Shown here in pieces: positions 16,548 through 25,324 of a stretch of DNA of 64,000 nucleotides; positions within the stretch are counted from its first letter, which is position 1; each line of letters starts with the position of its first letter. Both the position numbers and the translations under genes were made by a program. The DNA is from Bifidobacteriaceae bacterium (GTDB lineage: Bacteria; Actinomycetota; Actinomycetes; Actinomycetales; WQXJ01), in the NCBI GenBank assembly GCA_031270825.1, contig JAISXH010000011.1:76231-140230 (forward strand). The letters run 5' to 3'. The notes under the pieces are model-generated. The model ran no database searches, was not told the origin of the DNA, and saw only the letters and a list, made by a program, of their open reading frames with translations.

Positions 16548-18566
16548 ATGCCTAGAACCTACGCCCGAGAGCTCGCCTTCGGCGCCCCGGTGGCGCCGGG
16601 CCACGGGGTGTTGCGACCGCTTGGGTTGTGCGACGTGACCATTGACGACGGCTTTTGGGCCGAACGGCAAAGGGTGAATGGAACCACGTCCATTCCGCAT
16701 GCGCTGGCCTGGGAGGACAAGGTCGGATGGGTGAGGAACTTCGTCGCGGCGGGCGCCGGCGAGTCGAACCGGACCGGCAAGGACTTTTCCGACTCGGACG
16801 TGTACAAACTCCTGGAAGCGATGGTTTGGGAGTCGGCTCGACTCGGCGACGAGGCCCTGGAGCGAGAAATCACGCGGTTGGCCGGGGTGGTCGCGGCGGC
16901 ACAGGCGCCTGACGGCTATCTCAACACTCATTTCGGGCGGCCCGGCCTGCCGGCCCGGTATTCAGACTTCGAATGGGGACATGAGTTGTATTGCTACGGT
17001 CACCTGTTCCAGGCGGCGGTGGCTCGAATCCGTTGCGGCCACGAGGACCAGTTGGTGGAAGTGGCCCTGCGCGCCGCCGATCACGTCTGCCGGGTGTTCG
17101 GCGTGGGCGGCACGGTGGCCGTCTGCGGTCATCCCGAGATCGAAGTCGGATTGGTTGAATTGGGGCGAGCCACCGGTCGGACGCAGTACATAGACCAGGC
17201 GCGTCTGTTCATCGAGCGCCGCGGCCATGGGCTGTTGAAAGCGATCGAATGGGGCCAGGACTACTTCCAAGACGACTTGCCGGTCCGGGCGGCCGCGGTT
17301 TTCCGGGGCCACGCTGTGCGGGCCGGTTACTTGGCCGCCGGAGCGGTTGATGTGGCCGTGGAGACCGGCGACCAGGAATTGTTGACAGCCGTTCGCAGGC
17401 AGTACGACCGCACCCTCGCCCGGCGGACCTACTTGACCGGGGGGATGGGTTCGCGCCACACCGGCGAGGCCTTCGGAGAGGATTTCGAACTGCCGCCCGA
17501 CCGGGCCTATTGCGAAACCTGCGCCGCTATCGCCTCGGTGATGGTCGCCTGGCGGCTGCTGCTGGCCACCGGCGAGGAGAAGTACGCCGATGTCATTGAA
17601 CGGACCGCCTACAACGCCATCATGTGCTCGCCGTCGTTGGCCGGCGACGCCTTCTTCTACGCCAACCCGCTGCAGTTACGCTGGCCAGGGCGTCAGCCGG
17701 ACAGCGACGAACCGTGTCCGCGAGCCGAGTCGGGGGCGCGAGCTCCCTGGTTCACGGTGTCGTGTTGCCCGCCCAACGTGGCCCGGTTTGTGGCCTCGTT
17801 CGGCACTCAAGTCGCGACGGTGGAAGCCGACCGGGTGCGCATCCATCAATTCGCCTCCGGGGAGATTCGGGCCGAGCTGGCCAGCGGCCACCAGGTGCGG
17901 CTGGACGTGCGCACCGGCTACCCGGCGGACGGCCGCGTCGAAGTCACGGTCCTGGAGTGCGATCCGTCGCAAGAATGGTCGGTGGCCCTGCGCGTGCCCG
18001 GCTGGGCGGAAATCGAGCTTGACGGTCTGACTCGCCAGGGAGACCTGGCTGTGGCTCGTGGCCGTTTCAGGCCCGCACGCCGCTTCGTGATGGACATCGA
18101 CCTGGCCCCGCGAGTGATCCACCCGGATCCCCGTATCGATGCCATTCGCGGCTGTGTGGCGGTGGAGCGTGGCCCGTTGGTGCTCTGTCTCGAGTCGACG
18201 GACCTGCCGGAAGGCTTCAGCGCCGAAGACTTGCGGGTGGACGTGGATGAAACGCCGGTGGCGGTTGGCGACGGGGCGCGAATCGCCGGCTGGCTGTTGG
18301 GCCAGCCAGAAGGCCATTCTTGGCCCTACTTGGCCCAGCCGGAGCCGCCGGGGTTGAGGCCGGAGCAGGTGAGGCTGATCCCTTACCGTCGCTGGGGCAA
18401 TCGCGGCCCGAGCACCATGCGGGTGTGGTTGCCCCGTCCGGAAGCCGAGCTTTGCGTCGGCGCGGAATCAGGCGCCGCAAACTGGCCGGGCCGGACCGCC
18501 GACACAGGCGACACAGGCGACACGGACGCCGTAAACGTCGATCCCGAATTGGGTCAACCCGCTTAG
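16548..18566 (+). CDS. GH127 beta-L-arabinofuranosidase-type glycoside hydrolase
   Basis: A 672-residue protein of the DUF1680/GH127 family. The metal-binding catalytic residues known for the family are visible: Glu323 and Cys325 in YCETC, and Cys406-Cys407 in VSCCPPN, one of which acts as the unusual cysteine nucleophile. No signal peptide, so it acts in the cytoplasm on imported arabinosides, releasing L-arabinose. An (alpha/alpha)6 barrel is followed by beta domains. The C-terminal tail has a small tandem repeat (TGDTGDTD). It is the last gene of the operon with the ABC importer. Other GH127-clan specificities are possible, so the substrate remains inferred. Confidence 0.85.
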   Translation: MPRTYARELAFGAPVAPGHGVLRPLGLCDVTIDDGFWAERQRVNGTTSIPHALAWEDKVGWVRNFVAAGAGESNRTGKDFSDSDVYKLLEAMVWESARLGDEALEREITRLAGVVAAAQAPDGYLNTHFGRPGLPARYSDFEWGHELYCYGHLFQAAVARIRCGHEDQLVEVALRAADHVCRVFGVGGTVAVCGHPEIEVGLVELGRATGRTQYIDQARLFIERRGHGLLKAIEWGQDYFQDDLPVRAAAVFRGHAVRAGYLAAGAVDVAVETGDQELLTAVRRQYDRTLARRTYLTGGMGSRHTGEAFGEDFELPPDRAYCETCAAIASVMVAWRLLLATGEEKYADVIERTAYNAIMCSPSLAGDAFFYANPLQLRWPGRQPDSDEPCPRAESGARAPWFTVSCCPPNVARFVASFGTQVATVEADRVRIHQFASGEIRAELASGHQVRLDVRTGYPADGRVEVTVLECDPSQEWSVALRVPGWAEIELDGLTRQGDLAVARGRFRPARRFVMDIDLAPRVIHPDPRIDAIRGCVAVERGPLVLCLESTDLPEGFSAEDLRVDVDETPVAVGDGARIAGWLLGQPEGHSWPYLAQPEPPGLRPEQVRLIPYRRWGNRGPSTMRVWLPRPEAELCVGAESGAANWPGRTADTGDTGDTDAVNVDPELGQPA

Positions 18567-18763
18567 CGCCTCAGGGCCGACCCCGTTTAGCGCCTAGCGG
18601 CGCCGTTGGGGGCAGCCATCGGCCCGGGTCACAGCCGTTCGGGCCTGACAATCCAGACAAGGCGGCCCGACCCAGGTCCGATGCCGCCGGCGAAGACCGC
18701 GTGGAACCAACACAATCACCGTCCCCTTGCGTATTTGTCCGTCCAATTAGAGGGCGCGGAGAG

Positions 18764-18769
18764 TAGGGT
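18764..18769 (+). promoter_or_regulatory. -10 box of a leaderless uppS transcript
   Basis: TAGGGT lies 6 bases before the GTG at 18776, and no Shine-Dalgarno sequence is present. This spacing puts the transcription start at the start codon. Confidence 0.45.
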
Positions 18770-18775
18770 CGAACG

Positions 18776-19501
18776 GTGTCTGTCGCTCCACCATGTCATT
18801 CGTCAGGCGCCAAGCCGCCGCTGATTCCGCCCGGCCAGGTCCCGCAGCACGTCGCCGTGGTGATGGACGGCAACGGTCGCTGGGCCGCCGAGCGCGGCCT
18901 GCCCCGCACCGAAGGTCACCGAGCCGGCGAGGAGGCGTTGGTGGAGGTTGTCGCAGGCGCCATCGAAGCTGGTGTGAGCTGGCTCAGCGTCTACGCGTTC
19001 TCTACTGAGAACTGGCGCAGGTCGCCATCTGAAGTGCGTTTCCTAATGGGCTACTCCCGCCGTGTGCTGCGAGCCAAGCGGGACCTGTTCGACTCCTGGG
19101 ACGTGCGCGTGCGCTGGTCGGGGGAGCGGCGGCGGTTGTGGCCCTCGGTGATTCGAGAACTTGAGGAGGCCGAGGCGCAGACCAGTCAGAACACCGGCCT
19201 GGTGTTGACCCTGTGCGTCAATTACGGCGGCCGGGCCGAAATCGCGGCGGCGGCCCAGCAGTTGGCCGAGCAGGGCAGCGAGATCACCGAGGACTCTTTA
19301 TCCGAGCAAATGTCCACCCCGCCGGTGGACATGTTCTGGCGGACCAGCGGCGAGGCCCGCCTGTCGAACTTCCTGCTCTGGCAGAGCGCTTACGCGGAAC
19401 TGGTGTTCACCGACAAACTCTGGCCGGACGTGGACCGGCGCGACCTGTGGGACGGCATCGTGCGATATGGGCGACGCGAGCGGCGCTATGGCGCGGCCTG
19501 A
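18776..19501 (+). CDS. uppS: Isoprenyl diphosphate synthase (undecaprenyl/decaprenyl type)
   Basis: A 241-residue cis-prenyltransferase. It adds isopentenyl diphosphate units to make the polyprenyl carrier for peptidoglycan and other cell-wall glycans. Visible motifs: VVMDGNGRWA with catalytic Asp31, YAFSTENWRRS, and the C-terminal RTSGExRLSNFLLWQ. Chain length and E/Z starter cannot be told from sequence. The GTG start fits a leaderless transcript. The last 16 bases overlap the convergent zur gene. Confidence 0.92.
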   Translation: MSVAPPCHSSGAKPPLIPPGQVPQHVAVVMDGNGRWAAERGLPRTEGHRAGEEALVEVVAGAIEAGVSWLSVYAFSTENWRRSPSEVRFLMGYSRRVLRAKRDLFDSWDVRVRWSGERRRLWPSVIRELEEAEAQTSQNTGLVLTLCVNYGGRAEIAAAAQQLAEQGSEITEDSLSEQMSTPPVDMFWRTSGEARLSNFLLWQSAYAELVFTDKLWPDVDRRDLWDGIVRYGRRERRYGAA

Positions 19502-19905
19502 GCGTCGGCGCACTGACGGCAGATGCCGCTGATCTCGAGCGAGTGGCGCACTTCTGAATAGCCGGCCTGAGTGGCGACGCGGTCGGCCCAGACCTCGAAA
19601 TCGGGGCCGGTGACAGCGGCCGAGCGGCCGCAGGAACGGCAAATGACGTGGTGGTGATGGCCGTCCTGGGCGCAGACGCGGTAGAGCGCCTCGGCCCCTT
19701 CGACGCGAACCTGGTCCACCAGGGCGTCCTCGGCCAGGATCTGGAGGTTACGGTACACAGTGGCCAGGCCGATGGCATGGCCGGCGGCGCGCAACTCCAT
19801 GTGCAGGGACTGGGCCGAGCGAAAAGCTTGAGCCTGTCGCAGCCCATCCAAGACCATCTCACGAGCCTTGGACGCGCGCCTGGCGGCGGTCTTGCCGGTG
19901 GTCAT
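19486..19905 (-). CDS. zur: Fur-family regulator, zinc-responsive Zur type
   Basis: A 139-residue Fur-family repressor: N-terminal winged helix (GLATVYRNLQ recognition region), a HHHH cluster, then CRSCG and CRQC pairs that bind the structural zinc. Its position at the end of a znuA-znuC-znuB operon, joined by an ATGA overlap, points to zinc sensing and autoregulation through the site at 22504-22524. It overlaps the 3' end of uppS on the other strand. Confidence 0.85.
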   Translation of the reverse strand: MTTGKTAARRASKAREMVLDGLRQAQAFRSAQSLHMELRAAGHAIGLATVYRNLQILAEDALVDQVRVEGAEALYRVCAQDGHHHHVICRSCGRSAAVTGPDFEVWADRVATQAGYSEVRHSLEISGICRQCADAQAAP

Positions 19906-20771
19906 GTTCGGGCGCTCCTAACTCTAACCAGAACGGGTCGGCTGATCGCCGCCGCGGCGTAAACCAAGATGGCCAACACCACGATTGTGGCGCCCGGCGG
20001 GAGATCGTACCAATACGCGGCCACCAACCCGGCCGCGCCGGTGCCGGCGCCGATCAGCGCGGCCCAGGCCATGGTGCGTCCGAACGAGCGCGTCCATAGC
20101 TGTGTGATCGCGACTGGCACAATCATCAGCGCGCTGACCAGGAGCAGGCCGACCACACGCATGGCGACAGTGACCGTCAGTGCGGCCAGAGCGGCCGTGA
20201 CTATGTTCCACCAGGCGGTCGGCAGGCCGCAGGCTTTGGCGAAATCCTCGTCGGCGGCGACGGCGAAAAGCGCCCAGCGGGCGGTCAAACCGACCGCCAG
20301 GATGATGGCGGCCAACGCCACGGCGGTGGCGACATCGCCGCGCGACAAGGTGGACAGCGAGCCGAACAGGTAGGAGACCAGGGTCGCGGAAGTGCCGCCG
20401 GCGACCTTGATCAGGGCCGCGCCGCCGGCGATGCCGCCGTAGAACATCAGGGCCAGAGCCAGATCGCCGGAGGTCCGTCCGGAGGTCCTGACCACCTCGA
20501 TGATCACGGCCCCCGCCACCGCCGCGACCACGGCGCCGGGCACGGCCAGCGCTCCGGGAGCGAGTCCCAGACCGGCGCCGATCAGCCAGCCCAGCGCCAC
20601 TCCGGTCAGCGCGACATGCCCGATCCCGTCGCCGAGCAATGCCAGGCGGCGTTGTACCAGGTAGGTGCCGACGACCGGCGCCGCGCCGCCCACCAGGATG
20701 GCCACTAACAAGGCGCGTTGGATCAGCGGGTCGGCCAGCATGTCGGCCCAGTAATCCAGATATTGGCTCAC
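19902..20771 (-). CDS. znuB: Zinc ABC transporter permease
   Basis: A 289-residue ABC-3 family permease with about eight membrane helices, forming the channel of a zinc (or manganese) importer. Motifs such as GDGIGHVALTGVALG and DEDFAKACGLP are typical of ZnuB/MntB proteins. The gene starts inside the end of znuC and ends inside the start of zur, with ATGA overlaps at both ends, so the operon is translationally coupled. Confidence 0.88.
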   Translation of the reverse strand: MSQYLDYWADMLADPLIQRALLVAILVGGAAPVVGTYLVQRRLALLGDGIGHVALTGVALGWLIGAGLGLAPGALAVPGAVVAAVAGAVIIEVVRTSGRTSGDLALALMFYGGIAGGAALIKVAGGTSATLVSYLFGSLSTLSRGDVATAVALAAIILAVGLTARWALFAVAADEDFAKACGLPTAWWNIVTAALAALTVTVAMRVVGLLLVSALMIVPVAITQLWTRSFGRTMAWAALIGAGTGAAGLVAAYWYDLPPGATIVVLAILVYAAAAISRPVLVRVRSART

Positions 20772-21514
20772 GGGCGGACCTCGAGTTCGGGCGTCCGCGA
20801 CCGGCGCGGCCGGGGATCCTCGTGATGGTGGTGGTGGTCGGTGGGAAGCACCTCGGCCAGGGGTCCGTCGGCCACGATTCGGCCATGCGAGAGCACGATG
20901 CCGCGCCGCAGGTAACGCTCAAACGGTCCCAGATCGTGGAGGACCACCAGGCAGGTCATTTGACCGCGCCGCTCAAGGGCTTGCACCAGCCGTTCGGCCG
21001 AGGCCGCGTCCACACCGGCCAAAGGCTCGTCCATGATCAGCAGTTCCGGATCGCGGACCAGCGCGCGGGCGAGCAGAACGCGGTGGCGCTGGCCGCCCGA
21101 GAGTTGGGCGACGGCCTGGCGGGCGATGTCCTCGAGTCCGACCGCCGCCAAGGCGGCCAGGGCGCGGGTCTTGGATCCCTTTGGCGGCCATGGCCGCCGT
21201 CCGGTCAGCAGACCCGCCCGGACCACCTCCAGCGCGGAAGTGGGCACGCCGGCCCCCACAGCCGAGGTTTGGGGGACATAGGCCAGTTTGGCCCAGGGGA
21301 GTTGTCGGCCGGGAGTTTGCCCGAACAACTCGACCTCTCCTTTGGCCAGCGGAACCAGGCCTAGCAGCGCCTTGATCAGAGTCGACTTGCCCGATCCGTT
21401 CGCTCCCAGGATGCCTACCCGTTGGCCCGGCCGGATGGTTAGATCGATGTCCTCGAGGATGCGGTTGCCAGCCAGGTTGACATCGACGTGGGCGGCCGTG
21501 GCCAGCGCGCTCAA
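20768..21514 (-). CDS. znuC: Zinc ABC transporter ATP-binding protein
   Basis: A 248-residue ABC ATPase with Walker A GANGSGKST, signature LSGGQRHRV, Walker B LLIMDEP and an H-loop His. A run of five His followed by Glu near the C-terminus is common in zinc-related proteins and may bind metal. The TTG start overlaps the stop of znuA (TTGA), and the end overlaps znuB. It energises uptake through ZnuB. Confidence 0.88.
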   Translation of the reverse strand: MSALATAAHVDVNLAGNRILEDIDLTIRPGQRVGILGANGSGKSTLIKALLGLVPLAKGEVELFGQTPGRQLPWAKLAYVPQTSAVGAGVPTSALEVVRAGLLTGRRPWPPKGSKTRALAALAAVGLEDIARQAVAQLSGGQRHRVLLARALVRDPELLIMDEPLAGVDAASAERLVQALERRGQMTCLVVLHDLGPFERYLRRGIVLSHGRIVADGPLAEVLPTDHHHHHEDPRPRRSRTPELEVRP

Positions 21515-22503
21515 GGCGATTCCAGGCCGGATTGGAGTGCCGTCAGATTGGATCGCATGGTTTGAAGATAGTCGCCCGCGTTGTCGTTCTCGATCGGGTT
21601 GAGCACGGCAGTGGCCAGACCGAGGCGGTCGGCCAAGACCTCGGCGGTCTTCGGCGAGGCCTGATCCTCGAAATAGATGGTCTTGACTTTGAGGCCGGTG
21701 AGTTGCTGAGCGACTTCGGCGATGCGGGCTGGGCTGGGTTCGACCTCCGGGTCGACGCCGACTATCGACATGGCGTCGAGGCCGTAGCGGGCGGATAGGT
21801 AGTTGAAGGCGGCATGGGTTGTGACCAGGATCGAGCCTTTGAAATCGGACAGGCCGGCGGACAACTCTTGGTCTAGGTCTTTGAGCGCCGCCGCGGTGGC
21901 GTTGGCCCGTTCGACGTAGCCCGGCCCCCCGGCCGGATCGGCTTGGGCCAAAGCTTCAGCCACGGGCGTCGCCAATTCGGCCATCAAGGTCGGGTCGAGC
22001 CAGAAATGCGGGTCGTCCCCTTCGACTGGGACCACGTCGGCCGCGTCCAGGACGGCTTTGGGCGGATTGGCCTCGACAGCCTGGTCGACCGCGGCTTGAA
22101 ACCCGCCCAGGGTGACCAGCAGGTCCGCCTCGCCGAGGGCCGAGACTTGGGATAGCTCAAGCTCTGAATCGTGGGGTTCGGCGCCCTTCGGGGTCAGGCT
22201 GGAGACCGTGATCTGGCTGCCGGCGATCTCCTGGGTCAACCATTGCAGGGGATAGAAGGACGCCATCACCTTCGGCCCGGTTCCGTTGCCGTTGCCATCT
22301 GCGCCGTCGGTTCGGTCGGAGGGGTCCGACCCGGCCGGCGCGCCGCAGGCGGAGACGAGGGTCACAGCAGCCAGCGCGGCGATCGAGGAGGCGATGGAAC
22401 GCCATGGTCTGCGGTGGTTCTTGCGGGCGGGTCTGGCCCCTGGGCGGAGAGGTTTGGCTAGGTCATGGCTGAGCGCGCGTGAGCGACGGTGGGTTGTAGA
22501 CAC
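21511..22503 (-). CDS. znuA: Zinc ABC transporter substrate-binding lipoprotein
   Basis: A cluster A-I metal-binding protein of 330 residues from the GTG at 22503. This start is chosen because GATAAT lies 7 bases upstream, giving a leaderless mRNA; the further upstream ATG at 22539 would precede the promoter. A long basic leader precedes the lipobox LVSAC with the modified Cys at 53. Metal-ligand motifs include GAEPHD, DPHFWLDP, TTHAAFNYL and the late VDPEVEPS region. A zinc ligand is favoured by the linked zur gene; manganese is possible. Confidence 0.85.
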   Translation of the reverse strand: MSTTHRRSRALSHDLAKPLRPGARPARKNHRRPWRSIASSIAALAAVTLVSACGAPAGSDPSDRTDGADGNGNGTGPKVMASFYPLQWLTQEIAGSQITVSSLTPKGAEPHDSELELSQVSALGEADLLVTLGGFQAAVDQAVEANPPKAVLDAADVVPVEGDDPHFWLDPTLMAELATPVAEALAQADPAGGPGYVERANATAAALKDLDQELSAGLSDFKGSILVTTHAAFNYLSARYGLDAMSIVGVDPEVEPSPARIAEVAQQLTGLKVKTIYFEDQASPKTAEVLADRLGLATAVLNPIENDNAGDYLQTMRSNLTALQSGLESP

Positions 22504-22524
22504 GCGAACGATTATCATTTCGCA
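22504..22524 (-). promoter_or_regulatory. znuA promoter with overlapping Zur-type site
   Basis: GCGAA and TTCGC arms flank the AT-rich core CGATTATCAT. On the minus strand TGATAAT forms an extended -10 box 7 bases before the GTG start. Zur bound here would block RNA polymerase directly. Confidence 0.5.
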
Positions 22525-22641
22525 ACAATCCGCCGTCAAGTCGAACCTGCTCTGATCTCACCGTTCAAGGCCTGTTGGCGGTCGTGGTCGGGGCTAGATC
22601 GGGCGACCGAACCCGGGGCGCCTGGCGGGAGCGCGCCTAGA

Positions 22642-22778
22642 AGCGTGGTGAACAACCACGCTCCGACCGTGTTGACGCAGGGCAGCGGAACGCTGACCAG
22701 CGGAACGCTGACCAGCGGAAACGCGGAAGGCAAAGGCTGCTTCGCCCTAGGAAACCGGTTTGTTCCGGTTTCCTAGGG
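22642..22778 (-). repeat. Dispersed double-hairpin element, copy A
   Basis: An AGCGTGGT/ACCACGCT hairpin (22642-22662, 5-base loop) and a 14-base perfect hairpin CCCTAGGAAACCGG / CCGGTTTCCTAGGG (22745-22778, 6-base loop) bracket a sequence that recurs in inverted orientation at 54569-54696. About 60 bases from AGCGTGGTGAA onward match with two mismatches. Copy A has an extra 15-base tandem duplication of GCGGAACGCTGACCA. The lacI stop codon (22773-22775) lies inside the long hairpin. It may act as a terminator but has no T-run. Confidence 0.75.
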
Positions 22779-23819
22779 GTCAGCGGCGGGCGCGGCGGTT
22801 GTCGCCCGAATGATCAGTTCGGTGGGCACTGTGACCCGCTTGGACCCCAGGCTGGTTCCGGAGCGGATCTGCTCCACCAGCAGCTCCACCAGAGCCTGGC
22901 CGATCGCGCCGTAGTCTTGGGCGACGGTGGTCAGCGGGGGAGAGGCGAACTCGCCCAGGGCGATGCCGTCAAAGCCAACAACCGAGACATCGGCGGGAAC
23001 GGGCCGACCGGCCTCGTGCAGGGCGCGAATCAACCCGAAGGCCATCTCGTCGTTGGCGCAGTAAACGGCTGTCACCGCCGGATCAGCGGCTATCTGCTGA
23101 CCCGCCAAGTAGCCGGATCGAGCGGTCCAGTCTCCTGGCCAGGGCGGCGGCGCGACAATCCCGGCTTCCTCGAGAGCGCGCTGCCAGGCCGCCTGCCTCA
23201 GACTGGCCGGATCGGACTTGGCGGGTCCAGCGATGTGGTGAACGGTGCGGTGGCCCAGCGACAGGAGATGTCTGACGGCGTCGAGGGAGCCTTGGACTTG
23301 GTCGGTCACCACCGTGGGGCAGTAGCCGGCCAGCTTGGAGTCGGAGACTGCGACTGGCAATCCAACCGGCAGCGCCAACGTCTCAGGCGTTTCAGCTTCG
23401 GTACGCAGAATCACCAACCCGTCGACGGCTTGATTGGACAGGCGCGCGGCCGCGTTGCGCCATCCGGCCAAGAACGGATCTGAGACGTTGATCAACGTCA
23501 CGGAATATCCCTCCGCCTCCGCCGCGTTGAGCACAGCTTGGGTGGTCAACGCGGGGCCGGTGCGCTCAAAGCGATGGGCCAATAGGCCGATCGCGCCGAA
23601 GGCGCCGTTGCGCAGCGCGCGGGCGGCCTGGTTGGGCGCGTAACCAAGCTGGCGCATCGCTCCCAGGACACGCGAGCGGGTGTCTGGGCGCACCTGTTCA
23701 GACCCGTTGGCGACTCGTGAAACCGTCTGCGCGGAGACACCTGCCAGCCGCGCCACATCCTCGATGGAAGGGCCAGTCTTGCGTCGACCGCGGGCGGGGG
23801 TCGCTGCCATGGGGGACAT
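22773..23819 (-). CDS. LacI-family regulator of the GH1 locus
   Basis: A 348-residue LacI/GalR regulator: helix-turn-helix SIEDVARLAGVSAQTVSRVANG near the N-terminus, then the sugar-binding domain. The ATG at 23819 is chosen because GAGG lies just upstream; an ATG three codons later is also possible. It is the last gene of the binding protein-permease-permease-GH1 operon and probably represses it. The stop codon falls inside the hairpin of the dispersed element, so the C-terminal few residues may have been set by its insertion. Confidence 0.83.
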   Translation of the reverse strand: MSPMAATPARGRRKTGPSIEDVARLAGVSAQTVSRVANGSEQVRPDTRSRVLGAMRQLGYAPNQAARALRNGAFGAIGLLAHRFERTGPALTTQAVLNAAEAEGYSVTLINVSDPFLAGWRNAAARLSNQAVDGLVILRTEAETPETLALPVGLPVAVSDSKLAGYCPTVVTDQVQGSLDAVRHLLSLGHRTVHHIAGPAKSDPASLRQAAWQRALEEAGIVAPPPWPGDWTARSGYLAGQQIAADPAVTAVYCANDEMAFGLIRALHEAGRPVPADVSVVGFDGIALGEFASPPLTTVAQDYGAIGQALVELLVEQIRSGTSLGSKRVTVPTELIIRATTAAPAADP

Positions 23820-23869
23820 ATTACCTCGGTTCCGCTCCACGCTGAGCAAGGCTCAAGGTGCTCTTGAAC

Positions 23870-25276
23870 TCAATCGGCTAAACCGTTGCGAGCCACGACA
23901 TCTCGAAACCAGCGGTAGGAATCCTTGGGAATGCGCCGCTGGGTCTCATAATCCAAGTAGATCAGGCCGAACCGAGCCGACTCGCCTAGGGCCCACTCGA
24001 AATTATCGGTCGAGGTCCACACGAAATAGCCGCGCAAGTCGACGCCCGCGTCGATCGCCGCCCTAGCCGCTCTCAGGTGGGCATCCAGATAGGCGATTCG
24101 ATCTGAATCATGCACCGCACCGTCGCCATCGACTCGGTCGTTCCAGGCCGACCCGCTCTCGGTGATCCAAATCGGCGGCATGCGGTACGTCTCGGCCAAC
24201 CAGGTCAACACCCCTGTCAGTCCGCCCGGGTCGATCGGCCAATCGAGCGCGGTTGTGGGCAGACCCGGGTCGACCACAACTGAGTCTGCGGAGCCGACGC
24301 GGATCGTGCCAGGACTAAAACGGTCAGAGCGGGGATCACCGGCTGTGATCCAATTGCGGTGGTAGTAGTTCAACCCGAACATGTCAAGAGGCTGGCGGAT
24401 CACTTCGAGATCGCCCTCAAAGACATGACCGAAGTCTGTCAACGGCGCGAGGTCGGATATCACGTCGCTGGGGTACTGGCCTTTTAGGACCGGATCAAGG
24501 AAGAGCCGATTGGTGATGCCGTCAACCCGTCTGGCGGCGTCGCGATCGGCTTCGTCGGGTCCCGCACAGACAATGGGCTCTAGGTTGATGGTGATGCCGA
24601 ATTGGTGCCCATCCCTTTGCTCGTGGCGCCAGCGTTCGAGGGCCAGGCCATGGCCAAGCAGCAGATGATGGGCGGCCCGGATGGCTTCGAGTGGATCGCG
24701 GTGGCCCGGCGCGTGCTCTCCTTGGGCATAGGAGAGAAGAGACGAACAGATCGGCTCGTTTAGCGTGGTCCAATGGTCGACCTGGCCGGAAAGGGCCTTG
24801 AAGGCGATTTCGGCATAGTCGGCGAGGCGATAGGCCACCTCCCGGGACGGCCAACCGCCCTGGTCCTGCAACCTCTGGGGCAGATCCCAATGGTAAAGCG
24901 TCACCCAGGGCGTGATTCCCCTGACTAGCAGCGCCTCGACTAGGCGTTTGTAGAAGTCCAAGCCCTCTTGGTTCGCCTTGCCCACACCGTCCGGCTGGAT
25001 CCTGGGCCAAGCCAGGGAAAAGCGATAGTACGGCGCTCCCAGGCCTGCCAGGAGGTCGACGTCCTCCAGGTATCGGTGGTAATGGTCGCAAGCGCGATCA
25101 CCGTTGCTGCCGTCCCGGATCTTGGCGGCCGTGTGGCTGAAGGTGTCCCAGATGGAGGACTTGCGGCCACCGGCGGTGACCGCTCCTTCGATTTGGTAAC
25201 TCGCCGTGGCGGTACCCCATCCGAAACCCTCCGGGAACGCCACGCTCCCTTTCGGCTGGGCGGATTCTTTGTTCAT
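23870..25276 (-). CDS. GH1 beta-glucosidase-type glycoside hydrolase
   Basis: A 468-residue family-1 glycosidase with the catalytic acid/base Glu174 in TLNEP and the nucleophile Glu373 in ITESG (the more usual motif is ITENG). Also visible are the GWGTATASYQIEG start, the YHWDLP strand and the C-terminal WTSTDNFEWALG aglycone/sugar-binding segment. No signal peptide: it cleaves imported beta-glucosides or related disaccharides in the cytoplasm. It lies directly downstream of two sugar permease genes and upstream of lacI. Confidence 0.9.
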   Translation of the reverse strand: MNKESAQPKGSVAFPEGFGWGTATASYQIEGAVTAGGRKSSIWDTFSHTAAKIRDGSNGDRACDHYHRYLEDVDLLAGLGAPYYRFSLAWPRIQPDGVGKANQEGLDFYKRLVEALLVRGITPWVTLYHWDLPQRLQDQGGWPSREVAYRLADYAEIAFKALSGQVDHWTTLNEPICSSLLSYAQGEHAPGHRDPLEAIRAAHHLLLGHGLALERWRHEQRDGHQFGITINLEPIVCAGPDEADRDAARRVDGITNRLFLDPVLKGQYPSDVISDLAPLTDFGHVFEGDLEVIRQPLDMFGLNYYHRNWITAGDPRSDRFSPGTIRVGSADSVVVDPGLPTTALDWPIDPGGLTGVLTWLAETYRMPPIWITESGSAWNDRVDGDGAVHDSDRIAYLDAHLRAARAAIDAGVDLRGYFVWTSTDNFEWALGESARFGLIYLDYETQRRIPKDSYRWFRDVVARNGLAD

Positions 25277-25324
25277 TCTTCGGTGTCTCCTAGTTCGGTT
25301 GTCTGAACGGCACTGAGTGCGCCG

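Noticed and set aside
22642-22778. Integron attC site or complete insertion sequence
   Set aside because: There is no integrase or transposase nearby and the conserved attC core sites are not visible.
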